Assembly: GCA_964398945.1 (NCBI GenBank)
Contig: CAYNOT010000020.1
Span: 37,883-101,882, forward strand
Length of the DNA stretch: 64,000 nucleotides
Reading direction: 5' to 3'
Source: JBGTGG01 sp964398945
GTDB lineage: Bacteria > Bacteroidota > Bacteroidia > Cytophagales > Cyclobacteriaceae
Part shown: positions 8,768 to 16,579 of the stretch, one piece after another
Layout of the letters: every line of letters begins with the position of its first letter
Position numbering within the stretch: position 1 is the first letter of the stretch
The notes under the pieces: model-generated
Database searches by the model: none
What the model was told of the DNA's origin: nothing
What the model saw: only the letters and a program-made list of their open reading frames with translations
Program-made: the position numbers and the translations under genes

Positions 8768-9547
8768 ATGTATAAGTATTTGACCTACGGTTTGTCGAAC
8801 GGTGTAGCCACACTAAAACTAAATCGTCCGGAAGTTTACAACGCACTCAATGATGAAATCACCTACGAGTTGCAAGATGCGCTGAAGGTAGTAGCGAAAG
8901 ATGACCAGGTGCGTGTTCTTGTTTTGACAGGGGAGGGGAAAGCATTTTGCTCAGGCCAGGATTTGAAGGCAGCCTCTGGCCAGGAAAAGCGGTCATTTAT
9001 GGAGTCACTTTACAAAAGGTATAATCCGATTATCCGTGCGATGCGAACCTTGCCAAAACCAATTGTTGGCCGAATAAACGGGGTTGCGGCAGGAGCGGGG
9101 TGTTCATTGGCACTGGCGTGCGATATTATTGTAGCTTCCACCGAGGCCACGCTGATTGAAGTATTTATCAATATCGGGCTCGTGCCTGATTCGGGTTCGT
9201 CTTATTTTATGCCAAGGTTGGTGGGCATGGCAAAAGCTTTTGAATTGTGCTCGATGGGAAACCGCGTAAAAGCAGAAGAAGCGTTGGCGCTAGGGCTAAT
9301 CAATAAAGTGGCAGCACCTGATCAATTGGACGAAGTTGTTGCTCAGTACACAGATTATTTTGCAAATGCGCCTACGCGTTCAATCGGTCTGATCAAAAAG
9401 ATGTTGCAGAAATCCACCACTTCAACGTTGGATGAAATGCTCGACTACGAAGCCTATTGCCAGGAAATAGCCGGCACTTCTGTTGATTATAAAGAAGGCG
9501 TTCAGGCTTTCCTTGAAAAAAGAAAACCTGATTTTAAAGGGAAATAA
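8768..9547 (+). CDS. Enoyl-CoA hydratase/isomerase family protein, PaaG-like
   Basis: A 259-residue crotonase-fold protein acting on CoA thioesters. The oxyanion-hole segments are AFCSGQDLKAAS (59-70) and GRINGVAAGAGCSLALACD (101-119). D141 in LVPDSGSSYFMPRLVG matches the catalytic Asp of PaaG-type ring-epoxide isomerases, whereas a typical hydratase has two glutamates. The best guess is therefore 2-(1,2-epoxy-1,2-dihydrophenyl)acetyl-CoA isomerase or a related delta3-delta2 enoyl-CoA isomerase. No other phenylacetate genes are in the window, so the pathway is unproven. It is likely the last gene of the rpoN operon. Confidence 0.85.
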   Translation: MYKYLTYGLSNGVATLKLNRPEVYNALNDEITYELQDALKVVAKDDQVRVLVLTGEGKAFCSGQDLKAASGQEKRSFMESLYKRYNPIIRAMRTLPKPIVGRINGVAAGAGCSLALACDIIVASTEATLIEVFINIGLVPDSGSSYFMPRLVGMAKAFELCSMGNRVKAEEALALGLINKVAAPDQLDEVVAQYTDYFANAPTRSIGLIKKMLQKSTTSTLDEMLDYEAYCQEIAGTSVDYKEGVQAFLEKRKPDFKGK

Positions 9548-9658
9548 TTTTAGATAATGATAGTCCGCAAAAGATACCTAACAGCCAAAGATCATCACAT
9601 CCAATAATTTGGTTATTTCAAAGTACATATTTCGATTCCTATCGCTGGAATCTGCTTA

Positions 9659-9810
9659 TTGCGCGGAAATGTTTTGTATCAGATATTTCAAATGTGTAGG
9701 CCGCGCAAAAAATACAATAGGTGGCCCCGCCAACTGGCGGGGCCACCTATTGTATTTTTTGATGTGCGACTGCTAACCCATTGTAACATGCCAACTATGC
9801 AGCGCACATC
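9659..9810. repeat. Three adjacent hairpins around a 26-bp perfect palindrome
   Basis: In the 342-nt gap 9548-9889 there is no gene, but there are three back-to-back inverted repeats. Hairpin 1: TTGCGCGG (9659-9666) with CCGCGCAA (9701-9708), 34-nt loop. Hairpin 2: a perfect 26-bp arm pair, 9707-9732 with 9735-9760. Hairpin 3: GATGTGCG (9761-9768) with CGCACATC (9803-9810), again a 34-nt loop, its stem extended by CTGC/GCAG (9770-9773 / 9799-9802) past one bulged A. Hairpin 2 has A-runs at the left and T-runs at the right, so it can terminate transcription from both sides between these convergent genes. The symmetrical flanking hairpins are not needed for that. Confidence 0.85.
9707..9760. 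terminator. Bidirectional intrinsic terminator (26-bp perfect stem)
   Basis: The arms are exactly complementary over 26 bp with a GC-rich core (GGTGGCCCCGCCA) and end in A6/T6 tracts, so RNA from either strand forms a strong stem followed by U residues. It lies between the convergent PaaG-like gene and the outer-membrane protein gene, which suits a shared terminator. It is 160 nt beyond one stop codon and 130 nt beyond the other, further than usual. Confidence 0.75.
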
Positions 9811-9889
9811 ACCTGTACAATACTTTAGAACGAAAGTACCGGACATTAAAAGAGTATTCTTTTAAATTTTAATGAGGGGTATGATTAAT

Positions 9890-10612
9890 TTAGAATGCCC
9901 CCAGGGATATACCAAACACAATGTTGGTCATATCGGTTTGCTGTGGGCCAAGGTCTTTTTTGAATTTCGTGGAAAGGTCGTAGTACCCAAAAGCTTTAAA
10001 ATTACCTACACCCACTTTTAATGAAATTCCGTAACGGATTGGGTTCAGATTGTAGTTCTGCTTGTCTTTTAGTTTTTTGGTTTCACCATCTTCGCGGTAT
10101 TTGAACTTCAAATGGGATCCGGTCAAGACGCCAAACCTTCCACCTATCGATACATTAAAGCTCCTATTGGGATCGTCCGGGTTAAGGGTAAATCTAAAAT
10201 CCAACGGAACGTCCAGATAATTCATGATCACCATGGATTTTTTGGTGTTGGCAAAAGGGCTAGGCACTATTTCTACTTCATCAGAATTATCTGCATAAGC
10301 AAGCGTATGGTTGTTTTTAAACTTGTAACGCTCCATGCCAAAGCCTATTCCCGGATGAAAACTAAAGTTGGTCTGTGCGATCCTGAAATCACCCTGGTAA
10401 TAAATATTGACAGTCCTGTTGCCAAAAAAAGCGGTTTCAAAGAGGGTGTCCGGTTTGTTTATGGCCTGATTAAATCCAAACTCAACGGAGAATGTTCCCG
10501 GGATATCGGGCCTGCCACGCTTGGAGGGCTTTTGGGTGGTGCCTTCTGTTTGTGCCAATGTTGAGAGGGAAATAATAGCGAACCCAATAAATAGGGACAG
10601 TTTTTTAATCAT
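9890..10612 (-). CDS. Outer-membrane beta-barrel protein
   Basis: A 240-residue exported protein with signal peptide MIKKLSLFIGFAIISLSTLA (cleavage after AQ likely). Behind a short basic/proline linker lie alternating amphipathic strands (FSVEFGFNQ, FRIAQTNFSFHPGIGFGMERY, YGISLKVGVGNFKAFGYYDLS) and a C-terminal strand NIVFGISLGAF ending in Phe, as in Bacteroidota outer-membrane barrels of the OMP_b-brl type. No enzymatic motif is visible and the function is unknown. ATG 10612 is supported by a good promoter at 10641-10671, which lies inside the longer reading from 10717 and so excludes it. It is divergent from tRNA-Arg. Confidence 0.8.
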   Translation of the reverse strand: MIKKLSLFIGFAIISLSTLAQTEGTTQKPSKRGRPDIPGTFSVEFGFNQAINKPDTLFETAFFGNRTVNIYYQGDFRIAQTNFSFHPGIGFGMERYKFKNNHTLAYADNSDEVEIVPSPFANTKKSMVIMNYLDVPLDFRFTLNPDDPNRSFNVSIGGRFGVLTGSHLKFKYREDGETKKLKDKQNYNLNPIRYGISLKVGVGNFKAFGYYDLSTKFKKDLGPQQTDMTNIVFGISLGAF

Positions 10613-10640
10613 TTGTAGATAGCTCATAAATTTGAAGTCC

Positions 10641-10671
10641 CAAAAATAGGTTTTTTGTTCGCAGGGGCAAA
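10641..10671 (-). promoter_or_regulatory. Bacteroidetes-type promoter for the outer-membrane protein gene
   Basis: On the minus strand TTTG (10671-10668) is followed after 19 nt by TATTTTTG (10648-10641), matching the primary-sigma consensus TTTG / TANNTTTG of Bacteroidota. The predicted transcript starts about 20 nt before ATG 10612. Confidence 0.6.
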
Positions 10672-10679
10672 CGAAATCT

Positions 10680-10709
10680 TTTGTTGAGTTAATTAATTCT
10701 TTACATTTG
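10680..10709 (+). promoter_or_regulatory. Bacteroidetes-type promoter for tRNA-Arg
   Basis: TTTG (10680-10683), 18 nt, TACATTTG (10702-10709): an exact match to TTTG / TANNTTTG. The tRNA begins 28 nt downstream. It is back to back with the minus-strand promoter at 10641-10671. Confidence 0.65.
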
Positions 10710-10737
10710 CAGTCCAAAATTCAGCCGTCTTGGCAAT

Positions 10738-10811
10738 GGGCCTGTAGCTTAACTGAATAAAGCACCTGACTACGGATCAGGAGAGTCGGGGTTTGAATCC
10801 CTGCAGGCTCA
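10738..10811 (+). tRNA. tRNA-Arg (anticodon ACG)
   Basis: A 74-nt cloverleaf. The acceptor stem GGGCCTG pairs with CAGGCTC (one G-U). The D stem GCTT pairs with AAGC. The anticodon stem CCTGA/TCAGG closes the loop CTACGGA, giving anticodon ACG at 10772-10774, which is deaminated to ICG in bacteria and reads CGU, CGC and CGA. The T stem CGGGG/CCCTG (one G-U) closes TTTGAAT. The discriminator base is A; CCA is not encoded. A terminator follows directly. Confidence 0.95.
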
Positions 10812-10817
10812 CACCCT

Positions 10818-10849
10818 AAAGGTAGTTACAACGCGTAACTACCTTTTTT
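10818..10849 (+). terminator. Intrinsic terminator of tRNA-Arg
   Basis: A 12-bp perfect stem AAAGGTAGTTAC (10818-10829) / GTAACTACCTTT (10835-10846) with a 5-nt loop, running into a T tract ending at 10849. It begins 7 nt after the tRNA. The following 220 nt to the next gene show nothing recognisable. Confidence 0.85.
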
Positions 10850-11070
10850 ATTCCCCACCAGCCACTTATTAAACTTATTAAAGTAGTAGACTGACCAAAA
10901 CCCCGAAAAGTTTTAGCATTTTTTCTTTTCATCCGGATTTTTTTCACACCAAAATTGGATTATAAATTTTAAATTGAAATTGCTTAGAAATATATACTGA
11001 TGATAACCGCTGGCCTGCAATCGATTTGATAGTTGGCAGACGATTTCATTGAATCACTAAAAACAACTGT

Positions 11071-11811
11071 ATGAAAAAATTGATGTTCTCGATCCTGACG
11101 TTGGCATTTTGTATTTCCGTTAATGCCCTTGCACAAAAAATCAACCTACGGGAAGACCGGGTAAAATTGGATGGCCGCCTGAGCAACGCATGGGCCGGTA
11201 ATCTGGTGGGGGATGTAAATTTCGCGAAGAAGGTTTTTACGGATTATATGAAGGATAATTTTGATGTGAAACTCAAAAAGAATGGAAAAGAGGAATTGAG
11301 TGCGAAGGAGGTAGTGATGGCGAGCATCTCTCCAAAATCAGGGGATTTAGTAGGGCGTTTTTATGAAGATGGATCCGGTCAACCGAAATTTGCAATTGGC
11401 TTTTTACTGGGATACGAAATTTCACTGAATAGCACTGAGCACAGCAGCGAAATGAAAAAACTGGAGGAAGCTGTAAAAGGTTTCCTGACCACTTATGTGT
11501 CCAAATACTATACAGATTTGATTGAGGATGACATGAAGAAATTGAAAGGGTTGAATAGTGATTTGAGCAGCAATGAAAAGGAAATCAGCAAGCTTACAAA
11601 GAAAATCGAATCCAATGAGAAGGATATCCTTGATCCTAAAAAGGCGGACAAAGTTATGGGATTGAAGAATGATAATATTCACAATAAATCAAGGATAGAA
11701 TCGCTAACGGCCGTGAATGCAAACCTAACTGTGGAAATCAACCGTTTGGATGAAGTGTTGAAGAAAAACCGGATGGAGAAAACATCCCTTGAAACTGAAC
11801 TGAAAAGTTGA
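11071..11811 (+). CDS. Exported protein with C-terminal coiled coil, unknown function
   Basis: I do not recognise this 246-residue protein. It has a clear signal peptide (MKKLMFSILTLAFCISVNAL, cleavage after AQ). The middle (about 25-145) is a mixed alpha/beta region without a known motif. From about 150 to the end the sequence is a lysine/glutamate-rich heptad pattern (MKKLKGLNSDLSSNEKEISK..., ESLTAVNANLTVEINRLDEV), a strong coiled coil. It probably acts in the periplasm or at the surface, perhaps as a structural or tethering protein; that is inference. It converges on the TonB-like gene with a hairpin between them. Confidence 0.75.
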   Translation: MKKLMFSILTLAFCISVNALAQKINLREDRVKLDGRLSNAWAGNLVGDVNFAKKVFTDYMKDNFDVKLKKNGKEELSAKEVVMASISPKSGDLVGRFYEDGSGQPKFAIGFLLGYEISLNSTEHSSEMKKLEEAVKGFLTTYVSKYYTDLIEDDMKKLKGLNSDLSSNEKEISKLTKKIESNEKDILDPKKADKVMGLKNDNIHNKSRIESLTAVNANLTVEINRLDEVLKKNRMEKTSLETELKS

Positions 11812-11820
11812 TGAATGGTA

Positions 11821-11870
11821 TCGGATTTCTGATCCCGAAACAGGAACCCTATCCCAAATCAGAAATCCGA
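11821..11870. terminator. Inverted repeat between convergent genes, probable terminator
   Basis: TCGGATTTCTGA (11821-11832) is perfectly complementary to TCAGAAATCCGA (11859-11870). The 26-nt loop itself can pair partly (TCCC...GGGA-like). It fills the 66-nt gap between two convergent stop codons. The U tracts are weak, so it may act as a 3' stabilising structure as well as a terminator. Confidence 0.55.
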
Positions 11871-11877
11871 AAAACTA

Positions 11878-12552
11878 TTATCGCAACGTAAATTGAACAG
11901 GCAAAGTCATTCGAACATTTACAGGAATGCCACGCTGTTTCCCTGCTTCCCATTTTGTTAGTGAAATCACACGAAGTGCTTCTTCATCACAGCCATATCC
12001 TATTCCTTTGGTAACGCGTAAGTTGGACGGCTCCCCTTTTTTATTGATGATAAATTCAACGAACACTTTTCCGTACGCATTGTTTCTGATGGCCGGCTTT
12101 GGATATTTGATTTCTTTGGACAAGAATTTATAAAGGCCATCATATCCATCCTTTGGTACCGGCATTTTTTCAACCACGAAAAAAGTTGAATCCGGGTTTT
12201 CAGGTGGAGGAGAAAATTCAAAAGTGGCCACAGGAACATCAACGGGCAGCGATGGCATTTCAAAACCGGGTTCTTCTATGAGCGTTTCTGTAGCTTCAAT
12301 GGGATTGGGCAAGGTTTGTTTCTCTTTAACCGCAGTCGGCTTGGTTGGTGTTGTGTAGTTGATCTCGGTAACGGGTGGATACAATTGATCATCAATTACA
12401 CCATCATTTTGTGTTCTTGGTTCGGGTTTTGCGATCTGTCGTTTCCATTGAAACGCAGAAAGTACTAGCAGCAGGCTAACGCACAAGCTAAAGAAAAATG
12501 TCATTCGTGATTTCTTGTGTACATCATACTTGGGATTTTTCTTCGGTTCCAT
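11878..12552 (-). CDS. TonB-like energy transducer
   Basis: A 224-residue protein with one N-terminal membrane anchor (about 17-34) followed by a proline-rich periplasmic spacer and a C-terminal TonB domain (about 130-224: KEIKYPKPAIRNNAYGKVFV..., GEPSNLRVTKGIGYGCDEEA..., NVRMTLPVQFTLR). TonB proteins couple the proton-motive force to outer-membrane receptors. In Bacteroidota many such proteins are accessory, so the receptor cannot be named. ATG 12552 is preferred over 12573. It is the last gene of a unit with a small membrane protein and an ECF sigma factor. No exbB/exbD is nearby. Confidence 0.85.
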   Translation of the reverse strand: MEPKKNPKYDVHKKSRMTFFFSLCVSLLLVLSAFQWKRQIAKPEPRTQNDGVIDDQLYPPVTEINYTTPTKPTAVKEKQTLPNPIEATETLIEEPGFEMPSLPVDVPVATFEFSPPPENPDSTFFVVEKMPVPKDGYDGLYKFLSKEIKYPKPAIRNNAYGKVFVEFIINKKGEPSNLRVTKGIGYGCDEEALRVISLTKWEAGKQRGIPVNVRMTLPVQFTLR

Positions 12553-12600
12553 AGGTGAAATGTTTTGGTACACTTTCCTAATACCGACCAGGCATGCAAG

Positions 12601-12870
12601 TCACAACGTGCGTATGTTATTTTTTGATGCCAAAGAAATTTCTGTATGGCTTGTGGGTTTCTTTAAATCTTGTTTCTGCTCCCAACGGAAAACCATAAAC
12701 AAGATGATCCCTATAAAAAGTATGAGCAGGAAATAGATAAAGACTTTCGTGAGCCTTTTTATTTTTTGGGTTTGTTCATGACGAGACATAAGTTCCCCAT
12801 AGTTTCGATAATGATCGATTCTGCGCGAACTTATTTTGTTCCTTCTTAGCCGAATTTCATTCCTTCCCAT
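12601..12870 (-). CDS. Small single-pass membrane protein
   Basis: An 89-residue protein with a very basic N-terminus (MGRNEIRLRRNKISSRRIDH), one transmembrane segment (VFIYFLLILFIGIILFMVF, about 43-61) and a short polar tail. The basic side should face the cytoplasm. Its ATG overlaps the end of the sigma-factor gene by 14 nt, so the two are coupled. Position suggests an anti-sigma-like or sigma-associated membrane protein, but there is no recognisable anti-sigma domain. An internal ATG at 12789 would give a 62-residue form that keeps the membrane segment. Function unknown. Confidence 0.65.
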   Translation of the reverse strand: MGRNEIRLRRNKISSRRIDHYRNYGELMSRHEQTQKIKRLTKVFIYFLLILFIGIILFMVFRWEQKQDLKKPTSHTEISLASKNNIRTL

Positions 12871-13423
12871 CGTATTTTATTCTAAGGTTGAAACGCTGAC
12901 GCAAACGGTCCAATGCCCTGTAAGTTCTCATTTTAGCACCACTTTCTGAAATCTCGAGTATAAACGCAATTTCCTTAAAGTCTTTGTCTTCAAAAAACCG
13001 AAGTTCCAATACTTTTAACATCTCGGTCGGCAATTCTTTTAGATAGGTTACCAGTTTTTGTATCAGTTCCTCATCCAGATCATCTTCGCCCCGTTGGATG
13101 AGTTTTTTCATTTGCACTTCTTCAATACTAAACACATTCGTCCTTTTCTTTTTCCGATAGTGTTTGTTTACTTCATTGCTGGCAATGCGGTAAAACCATG
13201 CAGAAACCGGTACACCTCGAAATTCGAATTTGGAAGCATTGTTTAGTGCAATCAAAAAAGTTTGGGAGGTGAGGTCACCTGTCAACGCTTCGTCATCGGT
13301 TTGACGAAAAATGAAATTGAAAATCCGCTCAAAATACTTTTCATAGAGTTCGCCAAACGCCATCGGGTGGGTGCGTGATCGCTTAAGAATTTCGTATTCA
13401 TCCCGGATTTCAGCCTCGGTCAT
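12857..13423 (-). CDS. ECF-type RNA polymerase sigma factor
   Basis: A 188-residue sigma-70 family factor. Sigma-2 covers about 18-95 (FGELYEKYFERIFNFIFRQT, then VSAWFYRIASNEVNKHYRKK, the -10 recognition part). Sigma-4 covers about 125-180, with the helix-turn-helix FKEIAFILEISESGAKMRTY. There is no sigma-3, as expected for group 4 factors. It heads a minus-strand unit with a small membrane protein and a TonB-like gene, and is divergent from the propeller-type sensor kinase with 210 nt between them. Such sigma factors usually answer envelope or nutrient signals; the signal here is not visible. Confidence 0.92.
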   Translation of the reverse strand: MTEAEIRDEYEILKRSRTHPMAFGELYEKYFERIFNFIFRQTDDEALTGDLTSQTFLIALNNASKFEFRGVPVSAWFYRIASNEVNKHYRKKKRTNVFSIEEVQMKKLIQRGEDDLDEELIQKLVTYLKELPTEMLKVLELRFFEDKDFKEIAFILEISESGAKMRTYRALDRLRQRFNLRIKYDGKE

Positions 13424-13594
13424 TGGCTTAAGTTTTCGTTAATAATCCGAATGATTTCCCAAAGTCACAACAATTAACGCTGAATGGGGTATGATTTCGC
13501 AAAAACCCTTATACTATATTGGACAATAATTCGAAATTCAAACCTAAACTAAAATACTGCTAATAGTGGTGATGTCCTATTTGAGGGTATTCAT

Positions 13595-13602
13595 TAATTT
13601 TG
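13595..13602 (+). promoter_or_regulatory. Candidate -7 box of the sensor kinase gene
   Basis: TAATTTTG fits TANNTTTG and lies 31 nt before ATG 13634. The matching -33 box is poor (TGTC at 13573-13576), so this is a weak call. Confidence 0.3.
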
Positions 13603-13633
13603 TGTGCTCATCTAAATTTCTATCCGGGTACAC

Positions 13634-16579
13634 ATGAAGAGGATCCTTGCTATATGGATCGCAGTGCAGGTCATTTTTTCGGTACATGCCCAGGAAATAC
13701 ACCATGCTATCAAAAATTATTCGATTAGTGAGGGGATTCCACAATCACAAGTTACCGCGTTGGTTGAAGATAGTTATGGCTACTTATGGATTGGAACACG
13801 TGGAGGAGGGTTAGCACGTTTTGACGGTAAGGGGTTTGATGTATTTACAACCTTGGATGGATTGTTTAGCAACGTTGTTACCAACCTGTGGTTCGATAGC
13901 CATGAAAACCTCTGGCTTTTGCATCCGCAGGGATTTACCAGGTTTAATGGTGCCACCTTCACGAAAATAAAAAACCCGGAAGCTAAACTTCCGTCCCAAC
14001 GGGCACTTGTCATGTTTGAGGAAAAGAAGGCTATAAAGTTTGTTTCGTACGATGGCATCATCGGAACAATCGTAAACGATTCAATACAGTATTCTTCGAA
14101 TTCGATTTTTGGCGAATCCAAAATCAGGCAACACTTTAGAGCACATGACGGAACTGTTTATGTCTATCTAAGCGATGGGAATATTTACACCATAAACGAC
14201 AACAAACTGAGCAACAGCATCAATGTTGCCGATGTTGATGTGTATAAGTTCTTTTCCCACGAAAATGAAGTTTGGGTACAGACTAAAAAAGGGAATTTCA
14301 AAATTGACCTGAAAACTTCAAAGTTGGTGGCGAAGCCGGGAAACAGCAAAGGAGTGGTCATTCACTTTGATCCCAATGAAAATGTATACTGGACGCGGTC
14401 GAATGAGAATGTGATGCGGGAAATGTTTACACATGACGGAATAAAAACAGATACTGTAATTCGCGGGGTGGAGATAAACCAAATACTGGTTGACCGCGAA
14501 GGAAGCACCTGGATTGCCAGCAATGGTGCGGGGCTGTACCGCTATTTGTTGCTGGATTTTGAGCGGATATCGCCCGATGACCTGAGAGGTGTTATGGCCA
14601 TTCATTTTGATAGCAAGGGATGCGAGTGGGCTGGCTCGTTTGGTAATGGGGTGTGGAGGATCATCGATGGAAGAGTGAACCACTATTTGGATACCAATTC
14701 CCGCTATAGGAATTTAATAACCAGCATAGCCGAATCACGTGATGGTGTGGTGTGGGTGGGCTCTGGCTATGGGCTTGGCCGTTACAATGAAAACACCAAT
14801 ACGTTCACATGGTATACAAAAAACGATGGACTTCCCGCCAACGGGGTTTTTAATATAAAATTTGATGACGCGGACACCATGTGGGTTGGGACCGCTTCAG
14901 GGGTGGGCAAATTCAAGGATGGAACATTCGTCACCTACCGTATTGACGATGGGGATTTAGGTAACAGCATGCTGGCTTCGCACTATTCCAATAGAGAAAA
15001 GAAACTTTATATCGGTACCGATAATGGCGTTGCAACACTGAAAGATGGAAAATTTACAGTGCTTCCATTATCCGGGATTGAAAACACCCCGGTGCTTGGT
15101 ATTCAACCCTATCTGGATTCTTTATTATTGTTTGGGACAGGAGGTGCCGGCATGATTTTATTTAATCCGCAAAACCTTTCCCAAACACTTATAACCTCCA
15201 ATGATGGCCTTGCTTCCGATTTTATTTACTTCGCAACTGCTGATGAAGATGGGTTTATTTGGGTAGGGACAGAAAAGGGCATTAACAAAATAAAATTGAA
15301 CGCTAACCTTGCAGTGGTCGAGAATGTCCATTTCAATGGGGAGAATGGTTTGCGGGGAGTGGAAACCAATCAAAATGCATTCGTCATCCGCGGGAAGGAA
15401 AAATATTTTGGTTTGGTGGATGGCATCTATGAATATAAAAACCCCCCGCGTGACCAATACAAATCCTTTTCACCACACCTCACCGATATTCAAATTTACT
15501 ATGGTGATTATGATGCAGCCCTGTATGCAGAAAGTGTAACAGGTTTTTATAAAATTCCATTTGAAATGGAATTGCCACCTAATCGTAACCACATTACCTT
15601 TCAATTCAACAAAGTCGATAAACTTTCGCCAAAATCAGTACACTATAAATATTTCCTGGAGGGATTCGATAAACATTGGTCGAAACCGATTATCAACAAT
15701 CAGGTAACCTACTCAAGCCTCCCACCCGGAAGATATACATTCAAGCTTGTTTCAACCGATCGAAAAGGGGCATGGGCCGACCAGGTTTTGGCGTATTCTT
15801 TTGTTGTCAATACACCCTTTTATCAAAAGGCTAGTTTTATTCTTAGTGTCATCATTCTTCTGGCCGGACTGATTACGCTTTTTTTCTATTTACGGGTTCG
15901 AAACCGGGTACATAAAATGCTGGAGCAGGAACGTATCCGGTTGGAAGAACAAGAAAGTTTACGAAAAGAAATCGCGCGTGATTTTCACGATGAGATGGGA
16001 AATCAACTTACCCGTATCATCAATTACGTAAGCCTTTTGAATTTAAATGGCAATACTGAAAAGAGTGGCCTAAAGCAATCGGACCTTTATAAAAAGGTGG
16101 AGGACTCGGCAAAATTTCTGTATGCAGGTACACGCGATTTCATTTGGGCAATCGATCCGGTAAACGATGAGCTATCCAAGCTTTTCCTGCATATCCGTGA
16201 TTTTGGCGAAAAACTTTTTGAAGAAAAGGACATTCAGTTTAGGGCAAACAGTGCCTTTTCGGGGGTGAAAAAATTGCCGTATGGTTTTAGTCGTGAGGCG
16301 AATTTGATCTTTAAAGAGGTAATGACCAATGCATTCAAGCATTCAGGAGCGAAAAATATCAGCCTCTCTTTAAATATTACTGCGCAGGGATACGAAATTA
16401 TTTTAGAGGATGATGGAAAAGGTTTTGTTTTTAGCGAGATTGATGCAAATGGTTTGGTAAATATGCGGGAAAGGGCAAACCGAATTGGGGCTATTTTACG
16501 TATTAGCAGTAAACCTGAAAATGGTACCAAAGTAATTCTGAGTTTTGATCTAGTTAAACCTAAGAAGCATGCATACTAA
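13634..16579 (+). CDS. Propeller-type sensor histidine kinase (HisKA_3)
   Basis: A 981-residue membrane sensor. After a signal peptide (to about residue 20) come repeated two-component-propeller blades, each with a 'D..G.iWigt..GG..r' pattern (for example DSYGYLWIGTRGGGLARFDG near 47-66). These are followed by a Y_Y_Y immunoglobulin-like domain (about 635-720), one transmembrane helix (about 733-756) and a cytoplasmic HisKA_3/HATPase kinase. The phospho-acceptor is H785 in DFHDEMGNQLTRI; the N box is EVMTNAFKHSG near 895. No receiver or AraC domain is fused, unlike hybrid two-component systems. The response regulator starts 11 nt before this gene ends, so the two form a pair. The ligand is unknown; related propeller sensors often sense glycans. 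Confidence 0.92.
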   Translation: MKRILAIWIAVQVIFSVHAQEIHHAIKNYSISEGIPQSQVTALVEDSYGYLWIGTRGGGLARFDGKGFDVFTTLDGLFSNVVTNLWFDSHENLWLLHPQGFTRFNGATFTKIKNPEAKLPSQRALVMFEEKKAIKFVSYDGIIGTIVNDSIQYSSNSIFGESKIRQHFRAHDGTVYVYLSDGNIYTINDNKLSNSINVADVDVYKFFSHENEVWVQTKKGNFKIDLKTSKLVAKPGNSKGVVIHFDPNENVYWTRSNENVMREMFTHDGIKTDTVIRGVEINQILVDREGSTWIASNGAGLYRYLLLDFERISPDDLRGVMAIHFDSKGCEWAGSFGNGVWRIIDGRVNHYLDTNSRYRNLITSIAESRDGVVWVGSGYGLGRYNENTNTFTWYTKNDGLPANGVFNIKFDDADTMWVGTASGVGKFKDGTFVTYRIDDGDLGNSMLASHYSNREKKLYIGTDNGVATLKDGKFTVLPLSGIENTPVLGIQPYLDSLLLFGTGGAGMILFNPQNLSQTLITSNDGLASDFIYFATADEDGFIWVGTEKGINKIKLNANLAVVENVHFNGENGLRGVETNQNAFVIRGKEKYFGLVDGIYEYKNPPRDQYKSFSPHLTDIQIYYGDYDAALYAESVTGFYKIPFEMELPPNRNHITFQFNKVDKLSPKSVHYKYFLEGFDKHWSKPIINNQVTYSSLPPGRYTFKLVSTDRKGAWADQVLAYSFVVNTPFYQKASFILSVIILLAGLITLFFYLRVRNRVHKMLEQERIRLEEQESLRKEIARDFHDEMGNQLTRIINYVSLLNLNGNTEKSGLKQSDLYKKVEDSAKFLYAGTRDFIWAIDPVNDELSKLFLHIRDFGEKLFEEKDIQFRANSAFSGVKKLPYGFSREANLIFKEVMTNAFKHSGAKNISLSLNITAQGYEIILEDDGKGFVFSEIDANGLVNMRERANRIGAILRISSKPENGTKVILSFDLVKPKKHAY

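Noticed and set aside
9659..9865. A 68-codon frame across the three-hairpin element
   Set aside because: It reads through a perfect palindrome, starts with a rare codon and its product has no protein-like pattern.
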